Source of the DNA: Cryptomeria japonica | Lineage: Eukaryota > Streptophyta > Pinopsida > Cupressales > Cupressaceae | NCBI RefSeq assembly: GCF_030272615.1 | Contig: NC_081406.1 | Location: forward strand, 248,365,218-248,429,217 | Direction of reading: 5' to 3' | Length of the DNA: 64,000 nucleotides | Part shown: piece after piece, positions 43,865 through 55,552 of the stretch | Numbering within the stretch: position 1 is the first letter of the stretch | Layout: every line of letters starts with the position of its first letter | Notes under the pieces: generated by a model | Told to the model about the DNA's origin: nothing | Database searches by the model: none | The model's input: the letters and a program-made list of their open reading frames with translations, nothing else | Program-made: the position numbers and the translations under genes

Positions 43865-45124
43865 ATGGAAGGCTATAAACAATCTTGGAGAATTGTGTAT
43901 CTGGAAGAAGAGTTGGATCATGTTGATCAAGTGATTGCAGACATGCAAAAGTCTCTGAAAGTTAGAAGAAGGTTATCTGATGATTTGCAGGACTCTCAAG
44001 AGTTAGTAGAACAAATTGAGACATCATCTGAGAATGGTATGTCTGAAGACACTAAAGAAATGATTGAAGTGTTGAAAGAAAAGAACAAAGCACTGATTGA
44101 TCAGCTAAAAGCAATGAAAAGAGAACATGAGCATTTCAGCACACAGATGACTAAAAATCTTGATGCATTGAGGACAACCAAGGATAAAGTAAGAGATTTA
44201 GAAAGAGAGAAACAACAACTTGAAGCATTAGTATCTAAAAAGAATGATGAAATCATAAGAATGACTGGGATTCAACAAAATCTGTCAGATCGGCTAGGTT
44301 ATGCACATCATGAAGCAAATCTGAAAGATGATGAGAATCAAGCATTGAAACTTGAAGTATCAAGGTTGACCGATGAACTTGAAATAGAAAAGAAATTCAA
44401 AGAAACACTAAAGAAGAGTTATGAAGAATCAAAGATGTTGGATAAGCAACTGAATACAAGAAGACCCAACAAAGATGCAAGACTCAGTTACAAAGGAAAA
44501 GACTCTACTGAGAAGGGAATTCATACTACTGAGAGAGGAGAATCATCAAAGCAAGTTGGAATAAAGAAGAACATCAAAAGAAAGAAGCCTATTTGCAACT
44601 ACTGTGGAAATCAAGGTCATACTGCCAACATGTGCCAAATCAAAAAAGGTAAGCAACTGAATGTCACTAAATCTAATGGTTATTGTTACAATTGTAATAA
44701 ATATGGTCATACATTTAACCAGTGTAGGAAAAAGTCTACTAGCAATTATAAGAAGGCAAAATTCAAAGGGTTTTGTAAAAACTACAATAGATATGGACAC
44801 AGTACCGAGAAGTGTTGGTTTAAGCAAAAGAACTATATGTGGTCTGCACACCAAGCAAATACTAAAAGCTACCAAACTCACAAAGAACTTAACTGACCAT
44901 ATGTTGTAGTATCATGGGATTACAATACAAGGATATGGTGTGAATGTTGTGGAAGATATGGACATATAAGTGCCAACTACTTTATAAGGTTTGGAATGAA
45001 CAACCGAAGATCATGGAGAAATCCTGGTATGGCATGTTTTCATTGTCACAAAGTTGGACACTTATCTGGAGATTGCAAAGATCAACCTAGAGGAGACACT
45101 GAAGAAATAAAAGGAAAATTATAG
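43865..45124 (+). pseudogene. Gag-like ORF1 of element B: coiled coil plus five zinc knuckles
   Basis: The frame starts at ATGGAAGGCTAT and runs to TAG at 45122, broken only by TGA at 44894-44896. Residues ~10-210 are a long coiled coil rich in Glu, Lys and Leu. After a basic linker come five CCHC-type knuckles: CNYCGNQGHTANMC, CYNCNKYGHTFNQC, CKNYNRYGHSTEKC (second Cys lost), CECCGRYGHISANY (last Cys lost) and CFHCHKVGHLSGDC. The last two lie beyond the TGA in the same frame. The capsid-type N-terminal domain of ordinary Copia gag is not seen. The likely role is particle or RNA packaging, by analogy only. Confidence 0.8.
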
Positions 45125-45816
45125 ATGATTTGGAAAAAGAAGGAAATTGTGTCAAATGAAGAAAGAACCTTACCTACCGAGTTAGGTGCACCTATTCCAA
45201 ATTAATCGGTAAAGGTATGAAGGGACTACACTATCTCAAAGGTCAAATCTTAACAGTTCCTATTTTATTATGTACTTAATTCAAAATTTGCATAACTAAG
45301 ATGTATTAGTAAGTTTGAGATTCTATCAAAGTCTTTTGAAGCACTATACAAGAAACCTATCAAGTCAGTAACTACAAGAGGCCTGTCTAGTCGGTAAGTG
45401 AAGGAAATCTGGCTACTCAGTTAAAGAAGAAAAAGGAGAGTAAATCAGTTTAGTGGAACTCAGTGCATTTAATGTTTTAACCTAACATGCACGGAGCCCG
45501 ATAAGGTATATTGTGTACTTAAAGCATTTACACGGTCATTTTTACCCACCAAGTTTTCGAGAGAATAGAGCAAAGCAAATCAAAGGCGATCAAACCTCCT
45601 CCGAAGTGAAATTCAAGGTATTTACATCAATCTCAATGCATTGTTAAGTTGGTTTACCGATCATATTTGTTGAAGATTTATGTTTCATATTTGTTAAGAG
45701 GAAAAGCGTCTGTCATTTGAAAGTTTTCAAACCCTAAGGATCTTTTTGATAATTTCTATCTGAAATCTACAATTGCATCGAAGATCCAAGAACCCCTTGT
45801 TGTTAAGAATGTTGAA
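45125..45816 (+). other. Spacer between ORF1 and ORF2 of element B
   Basis: No convincing frame is seen. A plausible leader with TCGAAATCTACAATTGCATCGAAG precedes the ORF2 start at 45817. Confidence 0.5.
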
Positions 45817-48800
45817 ATGCCCTCACTAAAATACTCTCTAACTCCCAAAGTAGCATCAGAACCAGATGACAAGACTGTATTTTCACTCATCCCAGATAGA
45901 GTTTTACTAGTTGAGGATGTCAGATTCTTCACCAAATGTCGAGTTGAACAACTAGTTCATGTTGAAATCAAACACCTATGATGAATTGTGCACTTATGGG
46001 AAATTGGATAGCAAGTATGAGCACATTAAGATCAAGGGATTGACTGAAGCCCTAACCTATCCCCATGTCTTCAAACCCCAGTGGGTCAAGTTTGTTCTGA
46101 GCAGAGTTCACGATGATTTCATGTGGTTAGAGGAGCAACCATTCAAAATCACCAAGGAAATCATTCATCTGATCACTGGTTACCCTATTTATGATCATGC
46201 CCAAGCTCAGAAGATGATATCACAAAAGGAATTGATCACCTTAACCGGAGTGGAATCAGATTGTAGAGGACTGATTTTGAACAATGTCATTGATGCAAAA
46301 CTAAAGTTTTCTATTAGAGTGATAGGTTATTGTTTCTTCCAATCGGCAAGAGAAAACAGTGTACCCTGTGCAGCAGTCGACTTAGCATACAAAATTGTGA
46401 AAAAGGGAATGAAAATCGATCTTTGTGAAGTATTGTTGAAAAACCTATTTGAGAATCTAAACACCATCAGGAAGCCGAAGAAGAACAACTCGGCTAATAC
46501 GCTAAAGTTTGGATCACTTTTATTATGCATGTTTTTCTATTTTGAAAAATTCTTTCCATCTGTCGGTAAAGTTGTTTGGTAGCTACATTGACCAGTCACC
46601 CATCAAATAAATGACTTTATCAAATGTCTAGGTGACAACTTCAATGATATTATGGATGATTATTTCAGCAAGTTTCAAGAGAAGATGCATAACAGGTATA
46701 GAATTCCACCCCAGCTAGTGGAAAAATACAAAGATGACATATGTTTTGAAGTAGACACTGATTACTATTATGTGAATGTTGTGGAACCAAGAACTCAATC
46801 TTTGCCACCTATGGGTTATGAGGTTGACTTTGACATCACACAACAGTAGATAGATGCCTTTCTTACACTACCAAGGCATGCTACCGAGCTGAGGTATGGA
46901 ACATATGAAGAAGTGAAAGAGAAAGTAAAGATGAGCATTGTAGTACCAAAAGCTACAAGAAAAGCAACAAAGATGATCAAGGCACTATCAGAGAAATTTG
47001 GAGAAGGTCCTTCCTCCACACCTATCAAGGGCACACTAGTAATCACCGACGAGGAATTAGAAGCCCAAGAGGCTACTATTACACTAAGCACCGAGTTGCC
47101 TAAAGGGAAAGTTCTGAAGAGAAAGAAACAGGACACATCAAAGGCATCACCGACTCCCTCAGTAAAGCACCCAAACACAAGAGCATCTGCAGTGTCATCA
47201 AGTAAGAAACCTAAGACTGTTGTTTGTTCCTAAGGTAACAAAGACCTATAAGAAATCTACTCGGAGACTCATTTTGGCAAAAGAGTCCAGTGACACAGAG
47301 TGTGAAGATGCTAGTAAATTTCATATTGTCAAGAGCAAGAAGGTAAATGTACATAGTGTTGAAAATTTATGTGCTAAATTGAAAGAATATGGTGGATTTG
47401 GATCATTCAGATATGTAAAATATGAATCCAGATCTGATGATGAAAAGAGACAAATAGAAGAAGTTGTCATCTGCACACTATACAAATTTGGATTGGCTCC
47501 ATTGGAATTATCTAAGTCACTTCCAAATGAATTATATTTGCATATTGATAATAGGTGGAAATATGGAATGGACTTGGAGAAACAGATTAGAGAAAGAAGT
47601 CTGGTACATCTCTTTCCAGACATGTCGGTAGTTGAAATAAAAGAACATCTGACAACATACAACACAAAGTTCCTCGTTAAACAAAGAGCCTTAAAACTGA
47701 TGAATGGTCTGTATATTGAAGTAGAAAATGAAACAAAAGAAAAGTGGCAGGAAATCTTTAGAATCAAGGATGCTGGTGAGCAAGCTATAGTTGAAATTGT
47801 TGATGTCACCGTGCAAGATCCTGATGTCACCAAGAAAGACCCTGCTGACACCATACAAATTGATGAAGACATCATGGACACCGAGGCACCTGAACAGGAA
47901 ATGATAGAAGGTAATGCCTATGCAAAACTGGTATCCAGTGAGTCAATTTTGGAACAAGTTCAGCCTTATCCTCCGATTACTCATTCTACTGCAACCAAGG
48001 CCCCTCGGGATACTGAACAAGGTGCAGAGGTTCACAAGTCTACAGAAGGAGAAGCTACTCCCTAGGCCACCGGGGAACAGACCTCTCAGGATCCTCCTAA
48101 CACTGAAAATGTTGCAACTGAGACCCTGAGCACCAAACGACCGAAGGACTCAGCAAAGGCTAAAGAAACTAACAAAAGTGTTGCCTCCACCGCGTAACCT
48201 ACCAAGGATCCACAAGCCTCCCAAGCTATTATATTGGTTCAACTGGCCAAATCTAAAGAGAATAAGTTGAAAAAGAATAGTTTCAAGGTTGATATATCGA
48301 AACCAATAGTGTTGCCCAATGTAGACATATCAAAATTAAAAGGGCAAGCACTAATTGAATTCGGTGAACTTTGCAAAGCAAAGGCCAAACAGGAAAAACA
48401 AATGGCCATACAAAAGAAAAATAAAGTACTTCAGAAGGTAAAGACACTATTATCAAATATGCTACCCGCAGCTACAGTGTCAACAGATGCAGCCATCCAT
48501 ATTCAACTGGATGAACTCCTCAATCAGATAGAGACATCTGGAGTAGATGCATCTAAATATTTGAGCAAGTTAAAGGACAAAGAGCTCACTACAAAAATGA
48601 TTGAAGAGGTATAGAAAGCTATTGCTCTTGGCAAAGTTAAACTTGTCAAATTTATTGCTGAGTTGTCCCCTCAACTCAAGCACATTCTTTATTTATTTCG
48701 AAAACTCTATACATTCTCTTTATTCATTAAAGATGTCAAAAATAAAACAGAAGCAATTGAGAAAGAGATCACTGATCTCTCAAATAAGTTGACCACCGAG

Positions 48801-49034
48801 CCCAATTTTGTTCAGAATTTTTATACAAAGTTACAACAACTCATGGCTCAACAATTGGAACTCAGGAATGAAGAGCACAAAATAAGGACGGACATTATGA
48901 CTCTTCAAACCTTATTCATTCCATACTTGTCCTCCATTCAAGAACAGATCAACCGAGCCACTTACCTATCTACTACACAAGAGGGAAGCACATTAGATGG
49001 CTTAATTTCTCTATTGGCTAACATTCAAGCATAG
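45817..49034 (+). pseudogene. ORF2 of element B: ~1070-codon protein of unknown function replacing pol
   Basis: The first 55 codons (45817-45981) lie in one frame, the next part in a second (45959-47233), the rest in a third (47220-49034). Stops inside are TAG, TGA, TAG, then TAG, TAA and TAG. Blocks: FSLIPDRVLLVEDVRFF; WVKFVLSRVHDDFMWLEEQPFKITKEII; DLCEVLLKNLFENL...LKFGSLLLCMFFYF; a serine/threonine-rich linker; RQIEEVVICTLYKFG...LYLHIDNRWKYGMDLEKQI; then a long C-terminal coiled coil (KTEAIEKEITDLSNKL). The order and spacing match ORF2 of element A. No enzymatic motif of pol is present. I do not recognise the family; a structural or host-interaction role is conceivable but unproven. Confidence 0.72.
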
Positions 49035-49463
49035 AATTCTTTAATGGACAGTGTTAAGGATGCACTCTATGTCGCCCTCACCGAAGCAAGGACAAAGTAT
49101 AAATCCATTTTTTGACCAGTTGCCTCCACCAAATGGTAACTAAATTTTGATGTTTGTCAAAAAGGGGGAGTGAGTATAGTATCAAAGTATACAAGGAAAT
49201 GTAGTATACAGGGGGAGTATACCGAGCAGTGAACAAAGTAGTAAGCAAAGAACAAGAGTAGGACACAAAACATTGATCACCGAGCATGCAAAATCAGAAT
49301 TATGTACAATATATTGATAAGGGGAGTATATCTAAATATACTATTTCATTGACAAATGTATATATTGTCGGTTTAGTCAAATTTTGCAAGTATATAGATT
49401 TTTGAGTTATAATTTTGAAAGTAGTTTTTGTCAAACATCTCAACTAATGTCAAAAGGGGAGAT
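49035..49463 (+). other. 3' spacer of element B with four purine tracts
   Basis: AAAAAGGGGGAGTGAG (~49158), CAGGGGGAGTATAC (~49209), AAGGGGAGTATAT (~49319) and AAAAGGGGAGAT (49452-49463) occur in order; the last borders the 3' LTR and is the polypurine tract proper. Repeated purine tracts near the 3' end are known in SIRE-type Copia elements. Confidence 0.75.
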
Positions 49464-50666
49464 TGTTACTACTTACTAAGATTGCCATTAGTATTATGTT
49501 CAAAGTTATTCTATATATTCTAGTCAGTTACTTCTACTGAATCTTACAGTCGGTAAGCACAGTGCAGTCGGTTAAAGAAGCAAGTAGTCTCAAAGTGTAG
49601 TATACACTGAACACTCTACCGAGTAACACTCTATGTCTACCGAGCAGCAAGAATTATATACCGAGTGAACACACACCGAGTGAAATGTGTTACCAGATTC
49701 CCTGAACCTAGACATATATGGGAAATGTGTTACAAAGATCGAGGAACAAGTAACCGTTATCACATTGGAAATTGCACTTAAAGATTGTGTATGATTTTGA
49801 GGTCATCTAACCAATGAAATATTTTGCATGGTTATTCATTCGATAAATCATGTTTGTAAGATCGAAGCAATGAATCAGATCATCGACATAAGAGATCTAT
49901 TTATATAGCATGGATTGAGATCAGATAAATACATGTAGAGATAGAGTGAGAGACACAGAGGTGTATGAAGTAAGACATGTGTGATACATAAGAAAGCACG
50001 AAGTGTTATGACTGTTACAAAGAAACTCAGAGGTCACCGAGAAGGACTTCAAAGAAAAGTCAAGGAATAGAGTAAACAGAAAGGTTTACCAAGTTAATAT
50101 ATGGATTACCGAGGTATGCTATAAGAAAGGTAATCTTATTTTGAGCACATAGAATCTGCTATAACATTCCATATGTAAAGTTGCAGATATTTGTAATGAT
50201 TTATTGTAATATTTTGAAGTTGTAAGAGAAACCTTTAATAGGGTAAAAGACTCTAACTAAGTCTATAACTTGTAAAGCCTCTAACCAGGTACAACATTTA
50301 GAATAAGTGTTGTAAAATCCTTTAGCAAGGTAGATCTAACAGATCTTGATACTCCTAATAGGGTAGGCTATCAGAAATAGCTAAACATGTAGCTCTAACC
50401 GAGCAACCTTTATTATTGCAGTAGTGAAGTTGTGGGTGTCATCCCCACTGCAGTTTTTCTCTCTAACCAAGAGTTTCTGTGTGACCAAAATATATGAGTT
50501 ATGGAGTGAATCATGTATGATTGTTATCTATTTGTTTTAGCTTTATATTATGTTACTGCACTATTCAGTTTATGCTTAACAGTAAAGTTATTGTTGAAGA
50601 AAATTTTTGAAGTACTGATTCACCCCTCCCCTCTCAGTACATTAGCTTTCCATATTGGGCCTAACA
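49464..50666 (+). repeat. 3' LTR of element B
   Basis: It starts TGTTACTACTTACTAAG and ends GGGCCTAACA, aligning along its whole length with 42614-43802 with scattered single-base differences and a few small indels. Confidence 0.92.
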
Positions 50667-51678
50667 CAAATTTCTTACTTCTATAGTACTTTGCAATGTG
50701 ACTGGTTTTGTTACATGCTTTGCAAATAACATTATTTTGTATAGGTCTGAAGTTCATCTGATTTGTTCTTGTCTTGCACTGATTAGAAATGTGTCCAAAC
50801 ATTCCACAAGCATAGCGTCTCTTGTTTTGAAAGTTATTTATTACTTCTCTACACATATTTGACTTGTGTTTAAAATTATTGCTTATGAAACACTAACTGG
50901 TAAAGGTAGAAACATTATTCATATTGTTCATCATTCCATTATTCATCTTACTTCTACACTGACTTTCCATATGACCAAATTTATTGCAAGTAAAGCATCT
51001 ACCATTGAAATTATGAGCATTAGGTTGTCTTATCAGAGGATTATTTCTCTTCTTCCGATCAAGTTTTGCATTGCCTTGTCCAGATCCGGAGGATTCACCT
51101 TTCTCAAACCCTAGACCTCGCATATCCTTTCCATGTTTCTGACTTTCCAGCATCTCATCAAGCCTTGTTGATCTATGTTTGAATTTGTCTTTGTATTCAT
51201 TGGCAGTAACAAGTTCATCCCTCAAGGTAGCAACCTGTCTTTCAAGTTCTTGAGCATTATTCCTTGATTGTGTCAACTCAAGCTTCAACTAATCATTCTC
51301 ATAGGTAAGCCTGAAGCATTCATCAACTCTTTCCTTCAATGATTGTGTGAGATTATCTTCATTCTTCTCCCGGTCCTCAATCTCCTTAGCCACCCTCATC
51401 ACAATGGATTGCATCTCATTCTTCAAAGAGACTTTCTCTCTCTCAAGCTTGTTAACCTCATCATCTTTATCTTGGTATTCCATGATCTGATCTTCTTTCT
51501 CCTTCAACTTGTCCATTAATTCCTTCCTCTTCTCTCTGTAGACACTTTCTTTATACTTCAAGTCACTAATGAAATCATCAGCAGCATCTAGGTTCTTCTT
51601 CAAGGTACAAATCTCATGTCTAGCTGCATCAAGATCCTCAAGTGCCACATTGAGCTATCTCTGAAAATCGAAATCCAT
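50667..51678 (-). pseudogene. Gag-like ORF1 of element A, N-terminal part
   Basis: A single minus-strand frame from the ATG at 51678 runs through TAGs after MDFDFQR, at 51289-51291 and at 50893-50895. It has a coiled coil (LEDLDAARHEICTLKKNL through LKERVDECFRL), then LDEMLESQK...GLGFEKGESS, as in SIRE-type Copia gag, and zinc knuckles: CFTCNKFGHMESQC intact, RYACGMFGHISNQC with the first Cys lost, CKACNKTSHIAKYY with the last Cys lost. Element B interrupts it just after the third knuckle; the tail continues at 42612. Confidence 0.78.
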
Positions 51679-51730
51679 TGAATCAATCTCTTGGATCTTT
51701 TTTAGCAGTAAAGCTTCCTCAGAGGAACTA

Positions 51731-51743
51731 GGCTCTGATACCA
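51731..51743 (-). promoter_or_regulatory. Primer-binding site (iMet type) of element A
   Basis: The minus strand reads TGGTATCAGAGCC, a full match to the usual iMet PBS, two bases after the LTR end. Confidence 0.9.
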
Positions 51744-51745
51744 AT

Positions 51746-52691
51746 TGTTATAATGATAGATCACTGAGAGGGGGCGGGGGAATCACTGGTATGTCGGAGA
51801 TTAAATCCACAAATTTATTCTTTATCCACCGGTTAGCAATGCGTAACATAAAAGAACATAAACAAGAAATAAATAAACCATAGATCCACAACATCGGAAT
51901 TTTTATATGGAAACTCGAAAAGGGAAAAACCACGGTGGGGCTGGAAGCCATAATATTCTTATACTATGGCCAAGAGTACATAAATATTACATAGATGGGG
52001 AATGCAGATGCATTCAAGCTCACTACTCAATTACAATGACACAGAAGGCTACAACCTTCAGGGAAGTCTCACTGACTTACAATTTGATTACAATGATAGA
52101 ATGCAATAAATTAAACTCTGAAGTAGCATCTTACAATGCATGAATGAGTTTCAGTTAAGCACTAGATCTTTGATTGTCCTTGCTCTGCAAATACTTTATT
52201 TTTCTCTCAGTCAACTATCAGATTATCTGTGAACCAAATGCGTACGTGAAAATGTGCTCAATCATACCAAAATGGATCTCCACAACCCTAATATACCAAA
52301 AACCAATCGCCAAGACAGTCTTATATATCCGGTCTTAACAAAAATAATCTCCTTCAAGTTGGCTTCAAGAATTGTAACGTGTAGCTTCAAGTCAGCTTCA
52401 ATCTTTAACAAAACATAGCACTAGAATAAAAGAGTATGATCACACGCTTCCTAAGGATCTTCCCATTCACCGAGAACATGAAATCAACCACCAAATTCAC
52501 CACAATCATAGAAAACGTTTCTAGACCAAAACATCACTGAGATAGCCCTGAATCACCTATTAACTCCTGCTTCCAGATAAGAGAAATCATGGTCCTGCCT
52601 AATCTAATCTCCAAGAAGAGTTACCATCAATGACAACCCTAGACCAATAAGAAACTACCGGAAGTCACTGAATGAGTGTCAATTACCAACA
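51746..52691 (-). repeat. 5' LTR of element A
   Basis: It is 946 bp, plus-strand reading TGTTATAATGATAG...ATTACCAACA. It aligns with 37661-38618. Confidence 0.88.
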
Positions 52692-53136
52692 CCTTCTAGC
52701 TCATTCCATTTGTAGATGATACCACTAGATCATTGTATGAATTGTCAATTTAATGCATGCAAATTTTAACTTCTTTTTCTCTACCATAGTCTTCAATTAA
52801 AAAATAATTCACTATACTATTCAACCAATATATCAGCTCCTCTAGATTGAGACTACCAGCATAATCAAAAACATTAATTTTGATTCATGAAATTTCATTT
52901 ATTTTTTCTAATTCTATAAGTATCATTTTTTTAAAGGTTGGGCAGTACAATTTTTATTTCTCTTCATGCTCTACATGTTTATCTTCACCTCTATGTTATT
53001 TCTTCACTAAAATTATTTCCCTTATTCTTTGATATGTTATGACACATGCAAGTTTTTCTACTTGTATTTGTATATTTTGCATATCTCTATGCATTTCGCA
53101 ATACCTCTTCTTCATGTTCCTCCTAACCATCTTCTT
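52692..53136 (-). pseudogene. Ty3 gag, N-terminal part (outermost element of the nest)
   Basis: The minus strand encodes DYAGSLNLEELIYWLNSIVNYF followed by IEDYGREKEVKI and, after a frameshift, WYHLQME-stop-ARR. This is the standard start of Ty3 gag (LDPxxxLDWL...YF...E...KV.....L...A..WW). It leads directly to KGKDKIKA at 37660 across the inserted element A. The first ~250 bases after the PBS are leader or unrecognisable N-terminus. Confidence 0.75.
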
Positions 53137-53148
53137 GCTCTAATACCA
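53137..53148 (-). promoter_or_regulatory. Primer-binding site of the outermost Ty3 element
   Basis: The minus strand reads TGGTATTAGAGC, one base from the iMet type, next to an LTR that starts with TG at 53151. Confidence 0.7.
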
Positions 53149-53150
53149 AA

Positions 53151-55190
53151 TGGTGCAACTAGAATTCACAACATAAAGTTTGTTTATATTATTGAAAATA
53201 AAATACAAAAACTTCATTAATTTGTCTTCATTTATCCTTCCATTCTAGTCCCAAACTAAAAGAAAATTTTCTTTTAATTACAAATATGAAAGTGACCTCT
53301 CTTGACAATTTTTAGCAATATCTAACTAAAAGAAAAATATATTTTTTTTACAAATATGAAACTCACCTCTTTTGACATTTTTTAGCAATATCTAAAACTT
53401 ATTTATTTTTGGTATTTTTTGGCAAAATAAAAAAATTGTTGTTTCTAGCAGTTTTTAACAATTTTCTTGACTTCCTATTTTTTGGGGAATTTTGCATGCT
53501 CACCTACATGACCTATAAAAAAAATTGCAATTATTTGAAACTAACTAAATCAATAATAATTTTCAACTTGCTAATTACATATAAGAGTTTGAAATCAATC
53601 TAAATTTTAATTAAAAATTATGACCTTTAAAAGTCCTTGCATCAACTTACAAAGTTCACAAGTTATTGAAATTTTATGCTTCCCAACAAGGGTAAAACTT
53701 TTTTTTTCCAAATCACTAAGAAGTTTTCCTAACATGCCAAATTGACAATGGTTTAAACATCAACTACTTTGTGAGTTAGAAAAATAATTGAATTGTTAAA
53801 GAGGTTTATGACTAATTAGAGTTATTTTGACCAAGTTCCAAAACAATCTAAATATTTGATAGGGTTCAATGGCATTTATATTTCAAAAGGTTTTGAATAG
53901 TTTGGAATATTGATAAGATTTGTATGACTCATTAATGCATGAAGTCCTACCCATTTATTCTTACCTACCTCATTGATAGATCTCGGATGTTGCAACAACC
54001 AAATCAATTTTTACATTTCCTCGTGATCCTTCTCAAAAAAATGCATAAGTTCATCCTCTCTATAGACACAAAAATGAAGGATTTTAATAATGATCAAGAT
54101 GGTTGAAATTAGAAAAAGGAAACTCACATATGTCTTAGGTACTATTGGATACATCTAAGGTGGTATTTTATGTACAAAAGCATAGGGATGGTGATGTGTG
54201 AAGGAGTCTCTGACCTTTATATTAGAAATGGCCATGCTTTTTGTCTTAAGGATACACAAATGTGCTAGGAGATATATATTTTTTTTATTCTAATTTATAA
54301 TTGGAAGGGGGAATGCGTTATAGAGAAAATGAACAATAGGAGAGATTTGTTTCTAGTATAGGTTTTTAAGATAATTTAATATTAAGAATATTTGAGTTTT
54401 GTTTCAAATATATAATACAACACCATAATCATAGAATAAAAAGTATAAAATTCAAATTCAACATTCCACAAATTTTTCCAAATGCATTGTATGTATTCTT
54501 CAATATTTTAGTAATTTCTTCAATCATATTTTATGATTGAGTTGGTAAGCTTTATTTGTTTATCATTCAATTAGCTATAAAATCCTTATATAGATTTTGT
54601 AATGTATCTTTTTAGATTCATACAAGGAATGTACAGATTTATTCATGGATAACTATGTATGTTTATTTGTATGTTCTATAAATTTTCTTTGTCTTCTTAT
54701 TTGCATTTATTGATCCTAACTTAAGTGTCAAGCCAAAAGGATATAGTCTTAAGTGGTATAAATTGATTAAGGTATCACAAAGTGAATTCCAATATTTATA
54801 TTTTCTAGTTTGTATGAAATTATGGTCTAGATGGAAATAGGCACATTTTTCTTCATAATGCACATCCCACCACATTAAATCCACTTAATTTACATATCAT
54901 ATTGATTCAATTCAATTCACTACGATGTCTAGATGTACTTATAAGTATTAATGATAGATAAAATGAGGTATACTATGCTCTAGGTATGGTTTCTCTCAAG
55001 TTACATACCAATTTTGTATATCTATATCTAGCATAGCACCATAGGGAAGCCTTTCTTGGCCTAGCAATGCCTAAAGTCAAAGAAGCTTTTATCTACCCTA
55101 GTAAATTCATCTATTTTTTTCCTAACTAATCATACATTTTTGTTCATTACCATGATTTTGATAACATTGGCACTTATAAAAAAGTCAAAC
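53151..55190 (-). repeat. 5' LTR and flank of the outermost Ty3 element (right end unresolved)
   Basis: The LTR begins TGGTGCAACTAGAATTC. I could not find its right end and 55190 is a working limit. Inside is a two-copy duplication of about 71 bp (53279-53398: TACAAATATGAAA...TTTTTAGCAATATCTAA). No gene is seen. Confidence 0.45.
53279..53398. repeat. Two-copy tandem duplication, ~71 bp
   Basis: TACAAATATGAAAGTGACCT at 53279 and TACAAATATGAAACTCACCT at 53350 both run on to TTTTTAGCAATATCTAA. Confidence 0.85.
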
Positions 55191-55380
55191 TTTAGGGGTT
55201 GGGATGTACAACACTAAGTATCAAAACAAGGAAACTATTTTAATTGAAGAAGGATAAGTTTTATTGAACACAAATTCAACTATTTAAATAATCCTCTCAT
55301 TTATGTACAAAATACATGATATATACTTTCACAACATATTTTCATTCACCTTAGATGAATGAATTTCCATAGTCCATGAT

Positions 55381-55552
55381 AAATTAACTTGATGGTTTCT
55401 AGATTTGACTATGTTATCATTTTTTTTGATCATGCTTAATGGGATATCATATTTTTTTTTTTTTCTTTCTAACTCATCTTGATGATAGATCATGGAGCAT
55501 GATCAAAAACATTGATAACATAGTAAAATAGAGAAACCATCAAGTTTATTTA
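55381..55552. repeat. Long imperfect hairpin, ~56-bp arms and ~59-base loop
   Basis: The left arm (AACTTGATGGTTTCTAGA...TGATCATGCTT) is complementary to 55497-55552 at about 50 of 56 positions. Transcribed, it would fold into a long stem. It could be a foldback element, a small-RNA locus or a chance inverted duplication. Confidence 0.75.

Larger units (their letters stand above)
42614..50666 (+). mobile_element. Pol-less LTR retrotransposon B, plus strand, inside element A
   Basis: Total 8053 bp: LTRs 42614-43802 and 49464-50666, PBS, gag-like ORF1, ORF2 and several purine tracts. The flanks CATTG (42609-42613) and CAAAT (50667-50671) do not match, so the duplication has decayed or an exchange between copies occurred. 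LTR similarity is high to the eye, more so than for most elements here, so it is one of the younger insertions. The architecture parallels element A; both lack the enzymes for their own mobility. Confidence 0.88.
37661..52691 (-). mobile_element. Pol-less LTR retrotransposon A, minus strand, split by element B
   Basis: LTRs are at 51746-52691 (5') and 37661-38618 (3'), with an iMet PBS and a purine tract. Without the inserted element B (42614-50666) its length is about 6.98 kb. It encodes a coiled-coil/zinc-knuckle gag-like ORF and a second ORF of about 1000 codons, and no protease, integrase or RT. The five-base flanks CCTTT and CCTTC agree at four positions. The coiled coil followed by GLGF and zinc knuckles recalls the C-terminal gag region of SIRE-type Copia elements. 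Confidence 0.82.

Noticed and set aside
47321-47881. 186-codon minus-strand Ser-rich frame
   Set aside because: It is antisense to ORF2 of element B, which has matching blocks in element A on the sense strand.
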